From contig NZ_JXRR01000014.1 of assembly GCF_000829515.1 (NCBI RefSeq), forward strand, positions 1-64,000: a stretch of 64,000 bases of DNA. Reading direction: 5' to 3'. Made by a program: the position numbers and the translations under genes. The first letter of the stretch is position 1. Each line of letters starts with the position of its first letter. The notes under the pieces are model-generated. The model saw only the letters and a list, made by a program, of their open reading frames with translations. It was not told where the DNA came from and ran no database searches. This document shows positions 41,975-49,848 of the stretch, piece by piece. The stretch comes from Jeotgalibacillus campisalis. Its GTDB lineage: Bacteria > Bacillota > Bacilli > Bacillales > Jeotgalibacillaceae.

Positions 41975-43449
41975 AAAAGATCGCGGTAGCTGGCGGAGGA
42001 ATCGGGGGCATGATGTCTGCTCTAATGCTGGCTAGAAAAGGGTTTCAAGTAACACTTTATGAAAAAGAGGAGCTGCTTGGGGGCAGGCTTGCTTTTATAA
42101 ATCATGAAGGGTACAAGGTGGATAAAGGTCCTACGATTGTCTTATTGCCGGAAATGCTGAAAGAGCTGATGCACGAAGCGGGTATTGATCCCAATGAATA
42201 TGAGCTGATCCGATGTGATCCACTGTACGATATTCACTTTTCAGACGGGCAGATTTATACAAAATATGCTAGCATAGAAGAACAAATAGAAGAAATTGAC
42301 CGCATATTTCCAGGCGAAAGTGAGAATTTCAAACGATTTATGAACGATATGGATAAACGATTTCATCTGGGAAAACCCCGTTTTTTGGAACAGTCATTTT
42401 TAAAACGGTGGGGGTCAGTAAATCCCTCTACTGTCAATGCATTGCGAAAGTTAAATGCTTTCCGGTCCGTAAAAAAACAGCTGGACTCTTATTTTGATAA
42501 CGAACAGATGAAAATTGCCTATGCGCTGCAAACTCTCTATATCGGAGGGAACCCTTATACAACCCCAGCCATTTACAGTTTGGTCTCCTTTAGTGAACAT
42601 AAGCATGGAATTTATTATGTTAAAGGCGGCTACGCAAGCCTTATTGACGTCTTCGAGCGTGCATTAAAGCGCAGCGGTGTTGAAATCAAAACGAATACAC
42701 CGGTTCAAAAATTGAATCAGACTTCGAATGTCATCACATCGATCGTAGTAAACAATGAGGAGAAAAAGGTAGATGCAGTTGTCATGAACGGTGATTTTCC
42801 ACTGACTGAGAAACTAATCAGCACGCCTGGGAAAAAAGCGGGCAGGACGTATCAACCGTCGTCCGGTTGTATGCTGATTTATATGGGACTTAATGGAGTT
42901 TACGAGGATAAGAAAATACATCAGTTTTATATGGGAAAAGACTTCAGTAAAAATATGCAGGAAATTTTTAAATCCCGTACGATACCGAGTGATCCATCCT
43001 ATTACGTTTTCCATCCATCCATTGTGGATGAAACCTTGGCTCCGGAAGGGAAAAGTGTCCTGTATATTTTGATTCCCGTTCCTTCAGGCGAAGAGATAGA
43101 CTGGGAAAAAGAAAAAACCGCTTTTGCAGATCGAGTGATCTATTCCATGGTCCAAAATGGCTTTGAGGACCTTAGGGAAAAAATGCAGTGGAAGATTATT
43201 AGAACACCAAAAGAAGCAATGCAGGAAGGCCTTTATGGGGGAGGGAGTTTTGGGATATCGCCATCATTATTTCAATCCGGTCCTTTCCGTCCGCAATTTC
43301 AACCATACGGAGAAATAGACAATTTATTTGCAGTTGGTGCCTCGATCCATCCGGGAGGCGGAATCCCAATTGTGATGCAGGGAGCAAAGTTGCTCGCTGA
43401 TGGAATTGAAAGGAAGTATCTTACAAGGGATGTGATCCATAATGAATAG
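41971..43449 (+). CDS. crtN: 4,4'-diapophytoene desaturase-like enzyme, CrtN family (second copy)
   Basis: A 492-residue FAD enzyme with KIAVAGGGIGGMMSALMLARKGF at 3-25, GPTIVLLPEM, ALQTLYIGGNPYTTPAIYS and the C-terminal VGASIHPGGGIPIVMQGAK. These segments parallel GPTIVMMPDV, AFQTLYIGIDP and AGASTHPGAGVPIV of Staphylococcus aureus CrtN, so this is the better candidate for the diapophytoene desaturase. It overlaps the first desaturase by four bases and crtM by eight, so all three are translationally coupled. The two desaturases are distant from each other, not a recent duplication. Confidence 0.82.
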   Translation: MKKIAVAGGGIGGMMSALMLARKGFQVTLYEKEELLGGRLAFINHEGYKVDKGPTIVLLPEMLKELMHEAGIDPNEYELIRCDPLYDIHFSDGQIYTKYASIEEQIEEIDRIFPGESENFKRFMNDMDKRFHLGKPRFLEQSFLKRWGSVNPSTVNALRKLNAFRSVKKQLDSYFDNEQMKIAYALQTLYIGGNPYTTPAIYSLVSFSEHKHGIYYVKGGYASLIDVFERALKRSGVEIKTNTPVQKLNQTSNVITSIVVNNEEKKVDAVVMNGDFPLTEKLISTPGKKAGRTYQPSSGCMLIYMGLNGVYEDKKIHQFYMGKDFSKNMQEIFKSRTIPSDPSYYVFHPSIVDETLAPEGKSVLYILIPVPSGEEIDWEKEKTAFADRVIYSMVQNGFEDLREKMQWKIIRTPKEAMQEGLYGGGSFGISPSLFQSGPFRPQFQPYGEIDNLFAVGASIHPGGGIPIVMQGAKLLADGIERKYLTRDVIHNE

Positions 43450-44278
43450 ATCAACCGCCTATAAAACATGCGAATCGATTATCAAGCTTCACTCCAAAAC
43501 GTTCCATCGGGCTTTTTCTCTATTGCCAAAAAATCAGCGAAATGCTGTCTGGGCTATTTATGCTTTTTGCCGAACAGTCGATGATCTTGTGGATGAAAAT
43601 GAACATCCCAGAGAAGAGCTTCAAAATTTTGAAGAAGAGTTTCATCAGTTTTTGGCGGGTAATGTAAATACTTCAGACCCCAAGTGGTTTGCCCTGCAGG
43701 ATGTGTATGCGAACTACAGTATGAATACGGATGCATTTCTGGCCATGATAGAAGGGCAGAAGATGGATATTGAAGAAAAACGGTATCAGTCACTTGAAGA
43801 TGTCCTGCATTATTCCTATCACGTTGCCAGTACGGTCGGGTTAATGCTGCTTCCTGTTCTAGCACCTCAAACTCACAATAAGCTTGTGGATGGGGCAGTT
43901 CAATTGGGCTATGCGATGCAGATAACCAATATCCTGAGAGATATAGGTGAAGATTTTGATCGGGGCAGAGTGTATCTTCCACAGGAGCTGATGGACAAGC
44001 ATGAATATACATACGCCATGCTTGAACGGAAGGAAAACAGCAGTCAATTTAAAGCGCTTTGGGAAGAAATGGCTCAGCTTGCAGAAATGTATTATGACCG
44101 TGCACTCGCAACAATTCATGAGTATCCAGTCTACAGCCGTCCTCCTGTGAAAGGAGCAGCGGTTTTATACAGAGCGATTTTAGATGAGGTCAGGGGAAAT
44201 GACTATAACGTCTTTACTGTGAAGAATGTTGTTTCTGTGCAAAGTAAAGAAAAAATACTCGCTGCTCATATAGATTAA
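43442..44278 (+). CDS. crtM: Squalene/phytoene synthase family protein, CrtM-like
   Basis: A 278-residue head-to-head prenyl synthase. Both Asp-rich magnesium motifs are intact: DDLVDE at 47-52 and DIGED at 167-171 (in NILRDIGEDFDRGRVYLP). The FAFCRTVDD-type entry (AIYAFCRTVDD) is also kept. With CrtN neighbours the likely reaction is two farnesyl diphosphates to dehydrosqualene (4,4'-diapophytoene). The same chromosomal area in Bacillus subtilis carries yisP, whose product acts as a farnesyl diphosphate phosphatase, so enzyme assay would be decisive. Last gene of the operon; a terminator follows. Confidence 0.85.
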   Translation: MNRSTAYKTCESIIKLHSKTFHRAFSLLPKNQRNAVWAIYAFCRTVDDLVDENEHPREELQNFEEEFHQFLAGNVNTSDPKWFALQDVYANYSMNTDAFLAMIEGQKMDIEEKRYQSLEDVLHYSYHVASTVGLMLLPVLAPQTHNKLVDGAVQLGYAMQITNILRDIGEDFDRGRVYLPQELMDKHEYTYAMLERKENSSQFKALWEEMAQLAEMYYDRALATIHEYPVYSRPPVKGAAVLYRAILDEVRGNDYNVFTVKNVVSVQSKEKILAAHID

Positions 44279-44336
44279 TTCAAGACACAATTACTATTGT
44301 CTTTGATTGTAAACAGGTAATGTAAGATAAAGAATG

Positions 44337-44382
44337 AAAAGCCGTCATTCACTCCATACGGAATGAATGACGGCTTTTTTGG
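44337..44382. terminator. Terminator between the crt operon and amtB
   Basis: AAAAGCCGTCATTCA and TGAATGACGGCTTTT pair perfectly around 12 bases; T-runs follow on both strands. Confidence 0.92.
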
Positions 44383-44431
44383 ATTAAAAAGTAGTGAGGT
44401 ATTCATTTCCATAATCATGCAAAATTTAAAT

Positions 44432-45811
44432 TTAAATAGACTTTCTTGCTTTTGGTTTTTTCATAGATGAACCGAGTTGATTTAATCGTTCGACCAGATC
44501 TCCGTTTACATTGTCTGTTTGTTTTGAACTTGAAGAAGTCAGTGATTCTTTAAATTCATAAGCATTTGAACCATGCTCAGCATAATCCAAGCCTGCAAGT
44601 TCTTCTTCTCTTTCAACACGAATTCCTCCGGCGGACTTAAGAACAAACACACTGGCTCCGACTGCTGCAGATGTCCATAAGATAACAGCTCCAACACCAA
44701 TTGCCTGCACGCCCAGTAATTCAAAGCCCCCGCCATAAACTGCTCCATTCGCTGTATCAAACAAGCCTACTGCAAGTGTTCCCCATATTCCGCAAACACC
44801 GTGAACAGCGATTGCGCCAACAGGATCATCTACTCGTAAAACAACATCGATAAAACGTATTCCTTCTACAAGTATTACACCTGCAATCAGTCCGATAATA
44901 ATCGCGCCGAATAGTGATACATTTGCTGTCCCTGCTGTAATCCCGACCAGACCGCCAAGCGCTCCGTTCAAAGTGATAGACGGGTCAATCTTTTTAAAAC
45001 GAATTCTGGAATAGAGAGCTGATGCTACAACACCGCCTGAAGCTGAAAGCAAGGTAGTGGAGATCACAATAGGAATAAGTGATGGATCAGCAGCAAGTGA
45101 GCTTCCTCCATTAAAACCGAACCAGCCGAACCATAAGATAAATACACCGAGTGCACCGAGCGGGATATTGTGACCCGGAATCGCATTAACACTTTTGCCA
45201 TTGTACTTACCAATACGGGCGCCTAAAAATAGTACAGCGATAAATGCTCCAACGGCTCCAGTTAAGTGAACAACAGTCGATCCCGCAAAATCAACAAATC
45301 CAAGTTCTGAAATCCAGCCGCCGCCCCAAATCCAGTGGCCTACAACAGGATAGATGGCACCTGTCATCAAAATAGTCAGCAGCAAGTAACTGCTAAGCTT
45401 CATTCTTTCTGCTACGGCACCTGAAATAATCGTTGCACAGGTAGCAGCGAAAACTGCCTGGAAAACAAAAAATCCTATATCATCCACGCCCTGCAGCGCA
45501 AAGCCTGATGTGCCAAAAAATCCATTTGAGTTTCCGAACATGATCCCGTATCCCACTAAAAAGTACAGAATAGAACCGAGAGAGATTGTTAGAATATTTT
45601 TCATCAAGATATTCAAACTGTTTTTAGCCCGGGTAAAACCTGACTCTACCATTGCAAATCCTGCGTGCATAAAAAATACTAAAATTGCAGCAATCATAAT
45701 CCACATTGTATCAACGGATAATTGAACACTTTCAGGAGTAACTGGGGCAGCGAATGTGGTCGTGGATAAAAAACTTCCAGCAAGAATAATAGATCCAACT
45801 TTTTTCTTCAT
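44432..45811 (-). CDS. amtB: Ammonium transporter AmtB (NrgA)
   Basis: A 459-residue Amt channel. A signal-peptide-like N-terminus (MKKKVGSIILAGSFLSTTTFA) precedes 11 helices. The twin pore histidines are in VVHLTGAVGAF and IAVHGVCGIWG, and the outer Phe/Trp vestibule segment FFMHAGFAMVESG is kept. The C-terminal about 50 residues form a polar tail, longer than in typical NrgA, ending KKPKARKSI, a possible GlnK contact. GGAGG precedes the ATG at 45811; the ORF extension to 45871 overlaps no site. It lies 28 bases after glnK, in the same operon. Confidence 0.94.
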   Translation of the reverse strand: MKKKVGSIILAGSFLSTTTFAAPVTPESVQLSVDTMWIMIAAILVFFMHAGFAMVESGFTRAKNSLNILMKNILTISLGSILYFLVGYGIMFGNSNGFFGTSGFALQGVDDIGFFVFQAVFAATCATIISGAVAERMKLSSYLLLTILMTGAIYPVVGHWIWGGGWISELGFVDFAGSTVVHLTGAVGAFIAVLFLGARIGKYNGKSVNAIPGHNIPLGALGVFILWFGWFGFNGGSSLAADPSLIPIVISTTLLSASGGVVASALYSRIRFKKIDPSITLNGALGGLVGITAGTANVSLFGAIIIGLIAGVILVEGIRFIDVVLRVDDPVGAIAVHGVCGIWGTLAVGLFDTANGAVYGGGFELLGVQAIGVGAVILWTSAAVGASVFVLKSAGGIRVEREEELAGLDYAEHGSNAYEFKESLTSSSSKQTDNVNGDLVERLNQLGSSMKKPKARKSI

Positions 45812-45839
45812 TGTTGCACCTCCATTAGTTTTAGCATGC

Positions 45840-46181
45840 TTATAAAACGGCTTCTTTTCCCCGTTCACCATTTCGGATTCGAATGACTTCTTCTACTTGA
45901 GAGATAAAGATCTTCCCGTCACCGACTTGCCCTGTCCCGCAAGCTTCAATAATGGCTTCTACGATTTCATCTACTTTGTGCTCTTCTGAAACCATTTCCA
46001 CTTTGATTCTGGAAACGAGAGGAAGCTCATAGGTAGTACCCCGGAATGCTCCTTTTTTTCCTTTTTGATTTCCGCAACCTGCTGCTTCAAAGACGGTTAA
46101 TCCGCTGATTCCTATATGAACCAGCGATTGGCGAAGCTCCTGGAACACTTCCGGTCGGACAATTGCTTCAATTTTCTTCAT
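45840..46181 (-). CDS. glnK: Nitrogen regulatory protein PII (GlnK/NrgB)
   Basis: A 113-residue PII protein that senses ATP/ADP and 2-oxoglutarate and gates AmtB. The T-loop carries FRGTTYELPLVSR with Tyr51 at the site uridylylated in proteobacteria, a modification not expected here. The C-terminal block GTGQVGDGKIFISQVEE is the PII signature. The ATG at 46181 has AGGAGG ten bases upstream; the in-frame GTG at 46190 touches that site. First gene of glnK-amtB; in Bacillus subtilis nrgA comes first, so the order is reversed here. Confidence 0.94.
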   Translation of the reverse strand: MKKIEAIVRPEVFQELRQSLVHIGISGLTVFEAAGCGNQKGKKGAFRGTTYELPLVSRIKVEMVSEEHKVDEIVEAIIEACGTGQVGDGKIFISQVEEVIRIRNGERGKEAVL

Positions 46182-46203
46182 CGGTTTCACTCCTCCTATT
46201 TCA

Positions 46204-46220
46204 TGTTAGGTTTTATGACA
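46204..46220. promoter_or_regulatory. TnrA/GlnR box, promoter-downstream
   Basis: TGTTAGGTTTTATGACA fits TGTNA-N7-TNACA exactly and differs from the fuller TnrA consensus at one base. It lies between the predicted transcription start and the glnK ribosome binding site, a repressor-type position. Confidence 0.82.
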
Positions 46221-46235
46221 TGAGTTATGTAACTA

Positions 46236-46264
46236 ATAATATTCAGAAAATTGATAAAATGCAA
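46236..46264 (-). promoter_or_regulatory. Promoter of glnK-amtB
   Basis: On the minus strand TTGCAT and TATTAT are separated by 17 bases, between the two TnrA/GlnR boxes. Confidence 0.6.
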
Positions 46265-46291
46265 CCTTTTTTTGCAATTAAATTTATTTCA

Positions 46292-46308
46292 TGTGATAAA
46301 ACCTCACA
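46292..46308. promoter_or_regulatory. TnrA/GlnR box, promoter-upstream
   Basis: TGTGATAAAACCTCACA fits TGTNA-N7-TNACA exactly. It lies upstream of the -35 hexamer, centred about 70 bases before the predicted start, an activator-type side. TnrA activates nrgAB in Bacillus subtilis from an upstream site. Confidence 0.82.
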
Positions 46309-46312
46309 TGAA

Positions 46313-46338
46313 AAGGGGCTTGCCAATCGGCAAACCCC
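46313..46338 (-). terminator. Probable terminator of the MATE gene
   Basis: GGGG-C-TTGCC and GGCAA-A-CCCC pair around a short loop, followed by TTTT on the minus strand, seven bases past the gene. Confidence 0.6.
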
Positions 46339-46345
46339 TACAGAC

Positions 46346-47701
46346 TTATGCATCTACTCCGTTTTTAGAAGAGACAAATTGTTTTCGAACCCAGATCCTC
46401 GAACGCCATCTTTTGAGCATGATCAAACCTCTGATCCATTCATCGCAAATAAATGCAATCCAGATTCCGATCAGGCCAAATCCCATGACGATCCCAAGGA
46501 AGTAAGAGAAGAGGGCGGCGATCCCCCACATAAAGACGATTCCTACATATGCAGGAAAACGGACATCTCCTGCTGCCCGAAGAGCATTTATCACCACGAG
46601 ATTAAAACTTCTACCCGGTTCAAGCAAAATCGTAAGCAGTATAAGAATGGATCCGACTGATATGATATCGGGGTTGTTTGTAAAAAGACCAAAAAGCTGC
46701 TTAGAAAAGAACGAAAATAAAACAGCCATGACAATCGAGAGCAAGATCGAAATCTTTAAACTTTTGATACAGCGCTTGTATGCCTGTTCATATTCGCCTG
46801 CTCCTACCATCCTGCCAATTAAAATCTGTGACCCTTGGCTGATAGCGACTGCAAATAAAAAGATAAACATCATGATATTCTGCGTATACACCTTGGTAGT
46901 AATCGCTTCTGTTCCAATCATAGCAATAAAAGCAGTTATGACAAGCTGGGATGCATTGTAGGAAAGCTGCTCACCTGCTGAAGGAATCCCGATTTTCAAC
47001 AGATTCTTAATGTGTGAATAGGGCAGGGAAAACAACTCTTTAAAAGGTAATTGGTTCGGGAGACGCTGCAGCAATATAATAAATATAATAATAAATCCAA
47101 TGATCCGGCTGCCAACAGTGGAGTATGCCACACCTTCAACTCCTAGAACGGGAAATCCGAAAGGACCAAAAATTAAAAAATAGTTGCCAATCACATTGAT
47201 AATATTCATGATCAATGTCACATACATCGCATCTTTTGTGTGCCCGTAGCTTCGTAAAATTGAACCTGTTGTCATGATCAGCGCCTGTACAAATAAAAAC
47301 CCGCCAACAAATGTCAAATAAAAGGACGATTCACTCAGGAGTTCGAGAGGGATATCCATTAGCTTCAAGATCCACTCATCAAAAAGAATAATCAGGAGGC
47401 TTAAAAAAGCGCCAAAGGCGAAATTAGCTGCCAATGACACGACTGATATCTCCGCAGCACTTCTCTCGCGGCTCCCCCCAATATATTGGGCAATTAAAAT
47501 AGAGGTGCCAGAAGCGATAAAGCCGAACATGACGATAAGAAGGAATAATATCTGGTTTGCTACACCAACAGCTGCCACACTGTTATCAGAATATTGACTG
47601 AGCATCAATGTATCTGCATTTCCCATGAGCATATGCAGAGAAATTTCAATGAAGATGGGCCATGTTAAAGCAAAGAGAGTTAATCTAACTGGTTTTTTCA
47701 T
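46346..47701 (-). CDS. MATE-family efflux transporter
   Basis: A 451-residue, 12-helix cation-coupled multidrug/toxin exporter in two similar six-helix halves. Typical N-terminal segments are FALTWPIFIEISLHMLMGNADTLMLSQYSDNSVAAVGVANQI (about 8-49) and ASGTSILIAQYIGG; the second half repeats SQGSQILIGRMVGAGEYEQA. GGAGGG lies five bases before the ATG at 47701. The exported compound is unknown. It stands between glnK and the maltodextrin locus without functional link. Confidence 0.9.
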   Translation of the reverse strand: MKKPVRLTLFALTWPIFIEISLHMLMGNADTLMLSQYSDNSVAAVGVANQILFLLIVMFGFIASGTSILIAQYIGGSRERSAAEISVVSLAANFAFGAFLSLLIILFDEWILKLMDIPLELLSESSFYLTFVGGFLFVQALIMTTGSILRSYGHTKDAMYVTLIMNIINVIGNYFLIFGPFGFPVLGVEGVAYSTVGSRIIGFIIIFIILLQRLPNQLPFKELFSLPYSHIKNLLKIGIPSAGEQLSYNASQLVITAFIAMIGTEAITTKVYTQNIMMFIFLFAVAISQGSQILIGRMVGAGEYEQAYKRCIKSLKISILLSIVMAVLFSFFSKQLFGLFTNNPDIISVGSILILLTILLEPGRSFNLVVINALRAAGDVRFPAYVGIVFMWGIAALFSYFLGIVMGFGLIGIWIAFICDEWIRGLIMLKRWRSRIWVRKQFVSSKNGVDA

Positions 47702-47765
47702 TTTTCCCTCCAGAATGAAAAGTAAAGGGACTGTCCAGTGAAGTAATGGGCAGTCCCGTCTTTTG

Positions 47766-49523
47766 CTAATGTCTTATTTTAATGATTTTGGCTTCTAAAG
47801 GATCTAAGCTTATTTTCCCTTTTTTCCATTTAACTGACTTTCCAGTCAACAAGTCGATTGCTTCAGGATCAGTAAATTCAAGCGGCACCTTAACTTTATC
47901 CTTTTTATCGCTGGTGTTTAACAAAACAACGACAGATTCGCTTTCATTCGCACGAACATATCCAAAGCTTTGATCACTCATGTCTGAAGGGAGAAAAGAA
48001 AAGGTTCCTGTATTGGCAAGTAAAGGTTCAGACTTGCGCAGGGAGATTAATTTTTTTACCCATTCAAGGAGCTCTTGGTCCTGTTTAGTTTCATCCCACT
48101 CCATACACTTCCTGCAGCCTGGATCCTGACCGCCTGTTAAGCCAATTTCATCGCCATAGTAGATGGAAGGAGTTCCATAATACGTTAATAAAATTGCATA
48201 AATTTGTTTCAATATTTCTTTGTTATCTTCGCATTCTGTTAAAATCCTCGGTGTATCATGGCTTCCTACAAGATTAAAGGTAACCTGATTAATATTCTTA
48301 GGATACATATGCTGAACCTTCGTCATATCTTCCACAAATTCTTTAACAGTTAAATCTTTTTTTGCGAAAAGACGAAGAACATTAGTTGTGAACGGGTAGT
48401 TCATAACTGCATCAAACTGATCTCCTTTTAGCCAAGGAATCGAGTCATGCCAGATTTCACCCAGAATGTACAAATCAGGATTAATGGTTTTAACCGCTGA
48501 CCGGAATTCTCTCCAAAACGCCTGGTCCACTTCATTTGCAACATCCAGACGCCACGCATCGATCTCAAACTCTTTAGCCCAGTAACGCCCGGATTCAAGT
48601 AAATAATTTTTGACTTCAGGATTTTCTGTGTTTAATTTTGGCATCATGTAGACGAATCCGAACGTATCATAATTTGGTTTTGGTTTGGTCTCTACATGAT
48701 AATCCCATAAATGAAACCAGTCGTAGTATCTAGACTCTTTTCCCTTTTTCATTACGTCTTGAAAAGGGGGGAAGTGATATCCGCTATGATTGAAAACAGC
48801 ATCGAGCATCACACGAATTCCACGCTTTTTACATTCTTGCACGAGCGTTTTAAATGTTTCTTTTGTGCCAAACTGAGGATCAATTTCAAAATAATCAATG
48901 GTGTCATATTTATGATTTGAAGTGGCGGTGAACAGAGGGTTAAAGTAAATCCCTGTAATCCCGAGATCCTCCAAATAATCTAAATGATTGATAATTCCCT
49001 GGAGGTCGCCCCCAAAGAAACTGTTTACTTTCGGGTCTTCACTGGCCCATGGAAGAGTGCCCTCAGGGTTCAAGGCCGGATCCCCGTTAGCGAAACGCTC
49101 AGGGAAAATCTGATACCATACTGTCTCCTTCACCCATTCAGGCGCAGTAAAGATATCTGCTTTATTCATATATGGAAAACAGAAATATTCTCCGATGTCT
49201 TCAGGTGGTATTTCCCTGAACCCTTTCTCACCGAAGAAAACGCTTTCTTTCTTATTAAATAGCTGAAAACCATAACGGAGTCTTCTTAATTCCGGAGAGA
49301 CAACTGCAATCCAGTAATCATACAGATCATCACTTCCGCTGATTTTCATAGAGATTGATGTGAAATTCCAAAGGCTGTCAGTCCAGTCATATGGGTCACC
49401 TAGTAAAAGATTCACTTCATCTACATCTTTTTTCTGTGTTTTAAGCTGGATATGCAGTTCTTTTTCATTCATCGCATAGGCATCTATACGATCTGCGCGG
49501 TGGTGAACGGCTGCTCTTATCAT
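47766..49523 (-). CDS. Neopullulanase/cyclomaltodextrinase-type GH13 enzyme
   Basis: A 585-residue intracellular GH13_20 enzyme (neopullulanase, maltogenic amylase, cyclomaltodextrinase) with no signal peptide. An N-terminal domain (about 1-125) used in dimerisation precedes the barrel. Catalytic residues are Asp in WRLDVANE, Glu in YILGEIWHD and Asp in VGSHDTPR (about 329, 358 and 425 from the first ATG), matching the Geobacillus enzyme. It should break imported maltodextrins or cyclodextrins to maltose and glucose. The ATG at 49523 is nine bases after AAGGAG; the ATG at 49529 is also possible. Divergent from mdxE. Confidence 0.92.
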   Translation of the reverse strand: MIRAAVHHRADRIDAYAMNEKELHIQLKTQKKDVDEVNLLLGDPYDWTDSLWNFTSISMKISGSDDLYDYWIAVVSPELRRLRYGFQLFNKKESVFFGEKGFREIPPEDIGEYFCFPYMNKADIFTAPEWVKETVWYQIFPERFANGDPALNPEGTLPWASEDPKVNSFFGGDLQGIINHLDYLEDLGITGIYFNPLFTATSNHKYDTIDYFEIDPQFGTKETFKTLVQECKKRGIRVMLDAVFNHSGYHFPPFQDVMKKGKESRYYDWFHLWDYHVETKPKPNYDTFGFVYMMPKLNTENPEVKNYLLESGRYWAKEFEIDAWRLDVANEVDQAFWREFRSAVKTINPDLYILGEIWHDSIPWLKGDQFDAVMNYPFTTNVLRLFAKKDLTVKEFVEDMTKVQHMYPKNINQVTFNLVGSHDTPRILTECEDNKEILKQIYAILLTYYGTPSIYYGDEIGLTGGQDPGCRKCMEWDETKQDQELLEWVKKLISLRKSEPLLANTGTFSFLPSDMSDQSFGYVRANESESVVVLLNTSDKKDKVKVPLEFTDPEAIDLLTGKSVKWKKGKISLDPLEAKIIKIRH

Positions 49524-49547
49524 TAACATCGTCTCCTTCTTTAAAAT

Positions 49548-49604
49548 GAATGGCGTACCATTCCAATTGTTTATAAGACTATGGCAACAGCTTATTTATG
49601 TCAA
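49548..49604 (-). promoter_or_regulatory. Promoter and palindrome in front of the neopullulanase gene
   Basis: On the minus strand a perfect -35 TTGACA lies at 49604-49599, with only a weak -10 (TAGTCT) 17 bases on. Between it and the start codon is GAATGGCGTACCATTC (49548-49563), a perfect palindrome with six-base arms, a possible operator. Confidence 0.45.
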
Positions 49605-49678
49605 CGGGTTAGTTCTATTGAACCGGATTACTTATTAGTCTAAAATACGAATTTATTAGAAAAAATCGAAAAAAGGTA

Positions 49679-49706
49679 TTGTATTATTCTAAAAGTTAAC
49701 TATAAT
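49679..49706 (+). promoter_or_regulatory. Promoter of the maltodextrin import operon
   Basis: TTGTAT and a perfect TATAAT are spaced 16 bases apart; three CG-centred operator-like sites follow within 110 bases. Confidence 0.65.
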
Positions 49707-49718
49707 AAAGAGAGGTTG

Positions 49719-49732
49719 TGCAATCGTTTTCA
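49719..49732. promoter_or_regulatory. cre / LacI-family operator 1
   Basis: TGCAATCGTTTTCA matches the cre consensus TGNAANCGNWNNCA at every fixed position. It lies about at the transcription start, a good place for repression by CcpA or the local LacI-type regulator. Confidence 0.75.
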
Positions 49733-49741
49733 CAAAATGAA

Positions 49742-49755
49742 TGTAAGCGGTTTAA
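49742..49755. promoter_or_regulatory. Operator-like site 2
   Basis: TGTAAGCGGTTTAA matches cre except that the final CA is AA. It is the middle of three CG-centred sites and is weaker than site 1. Confidence 0.45.
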
Positions 49756-49798
49756 ATGTTATCAAAGAAAGACATAGCATTTGTATAAAGAGAAATTG

Positions 49799-49814
49799 TG
49801 CAAACGGTTGTTCA
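49799..49814. promoter_or_regulatory. LacI-family operator 3 (probable MalR site)
   Basis: TGCAAACGGTTGTTCA has the TGCAAACG half typical of MalR-type operators. Its flank AAAGAGAAATTGTGCAA repeats that of site 1 (AAAGAGAGGTTGTGCAA), so sites 1 and 3 look like a duplicated control unit. Confidence 0.6.
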
Positions 49815-49848
49815 AACCACGGATAAAAACCTTTAGGAGGGGTCAATT

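Noticed and set aside
43554-44012. 152-codon antisense frame inside crtM
   Set aside because: Entirely within a gene with intact catalytic motifs, no binding site, and a composition rich in His, Pro and Ser as expected of an antisense shadow.
49701-49814. CRISPR-like short direct repeats in front of mdxE
   Set aside because: Only two similar units with operator-like CG-centred cores occur; they are explained as duplicated regulator sites, and no cas gene is present.
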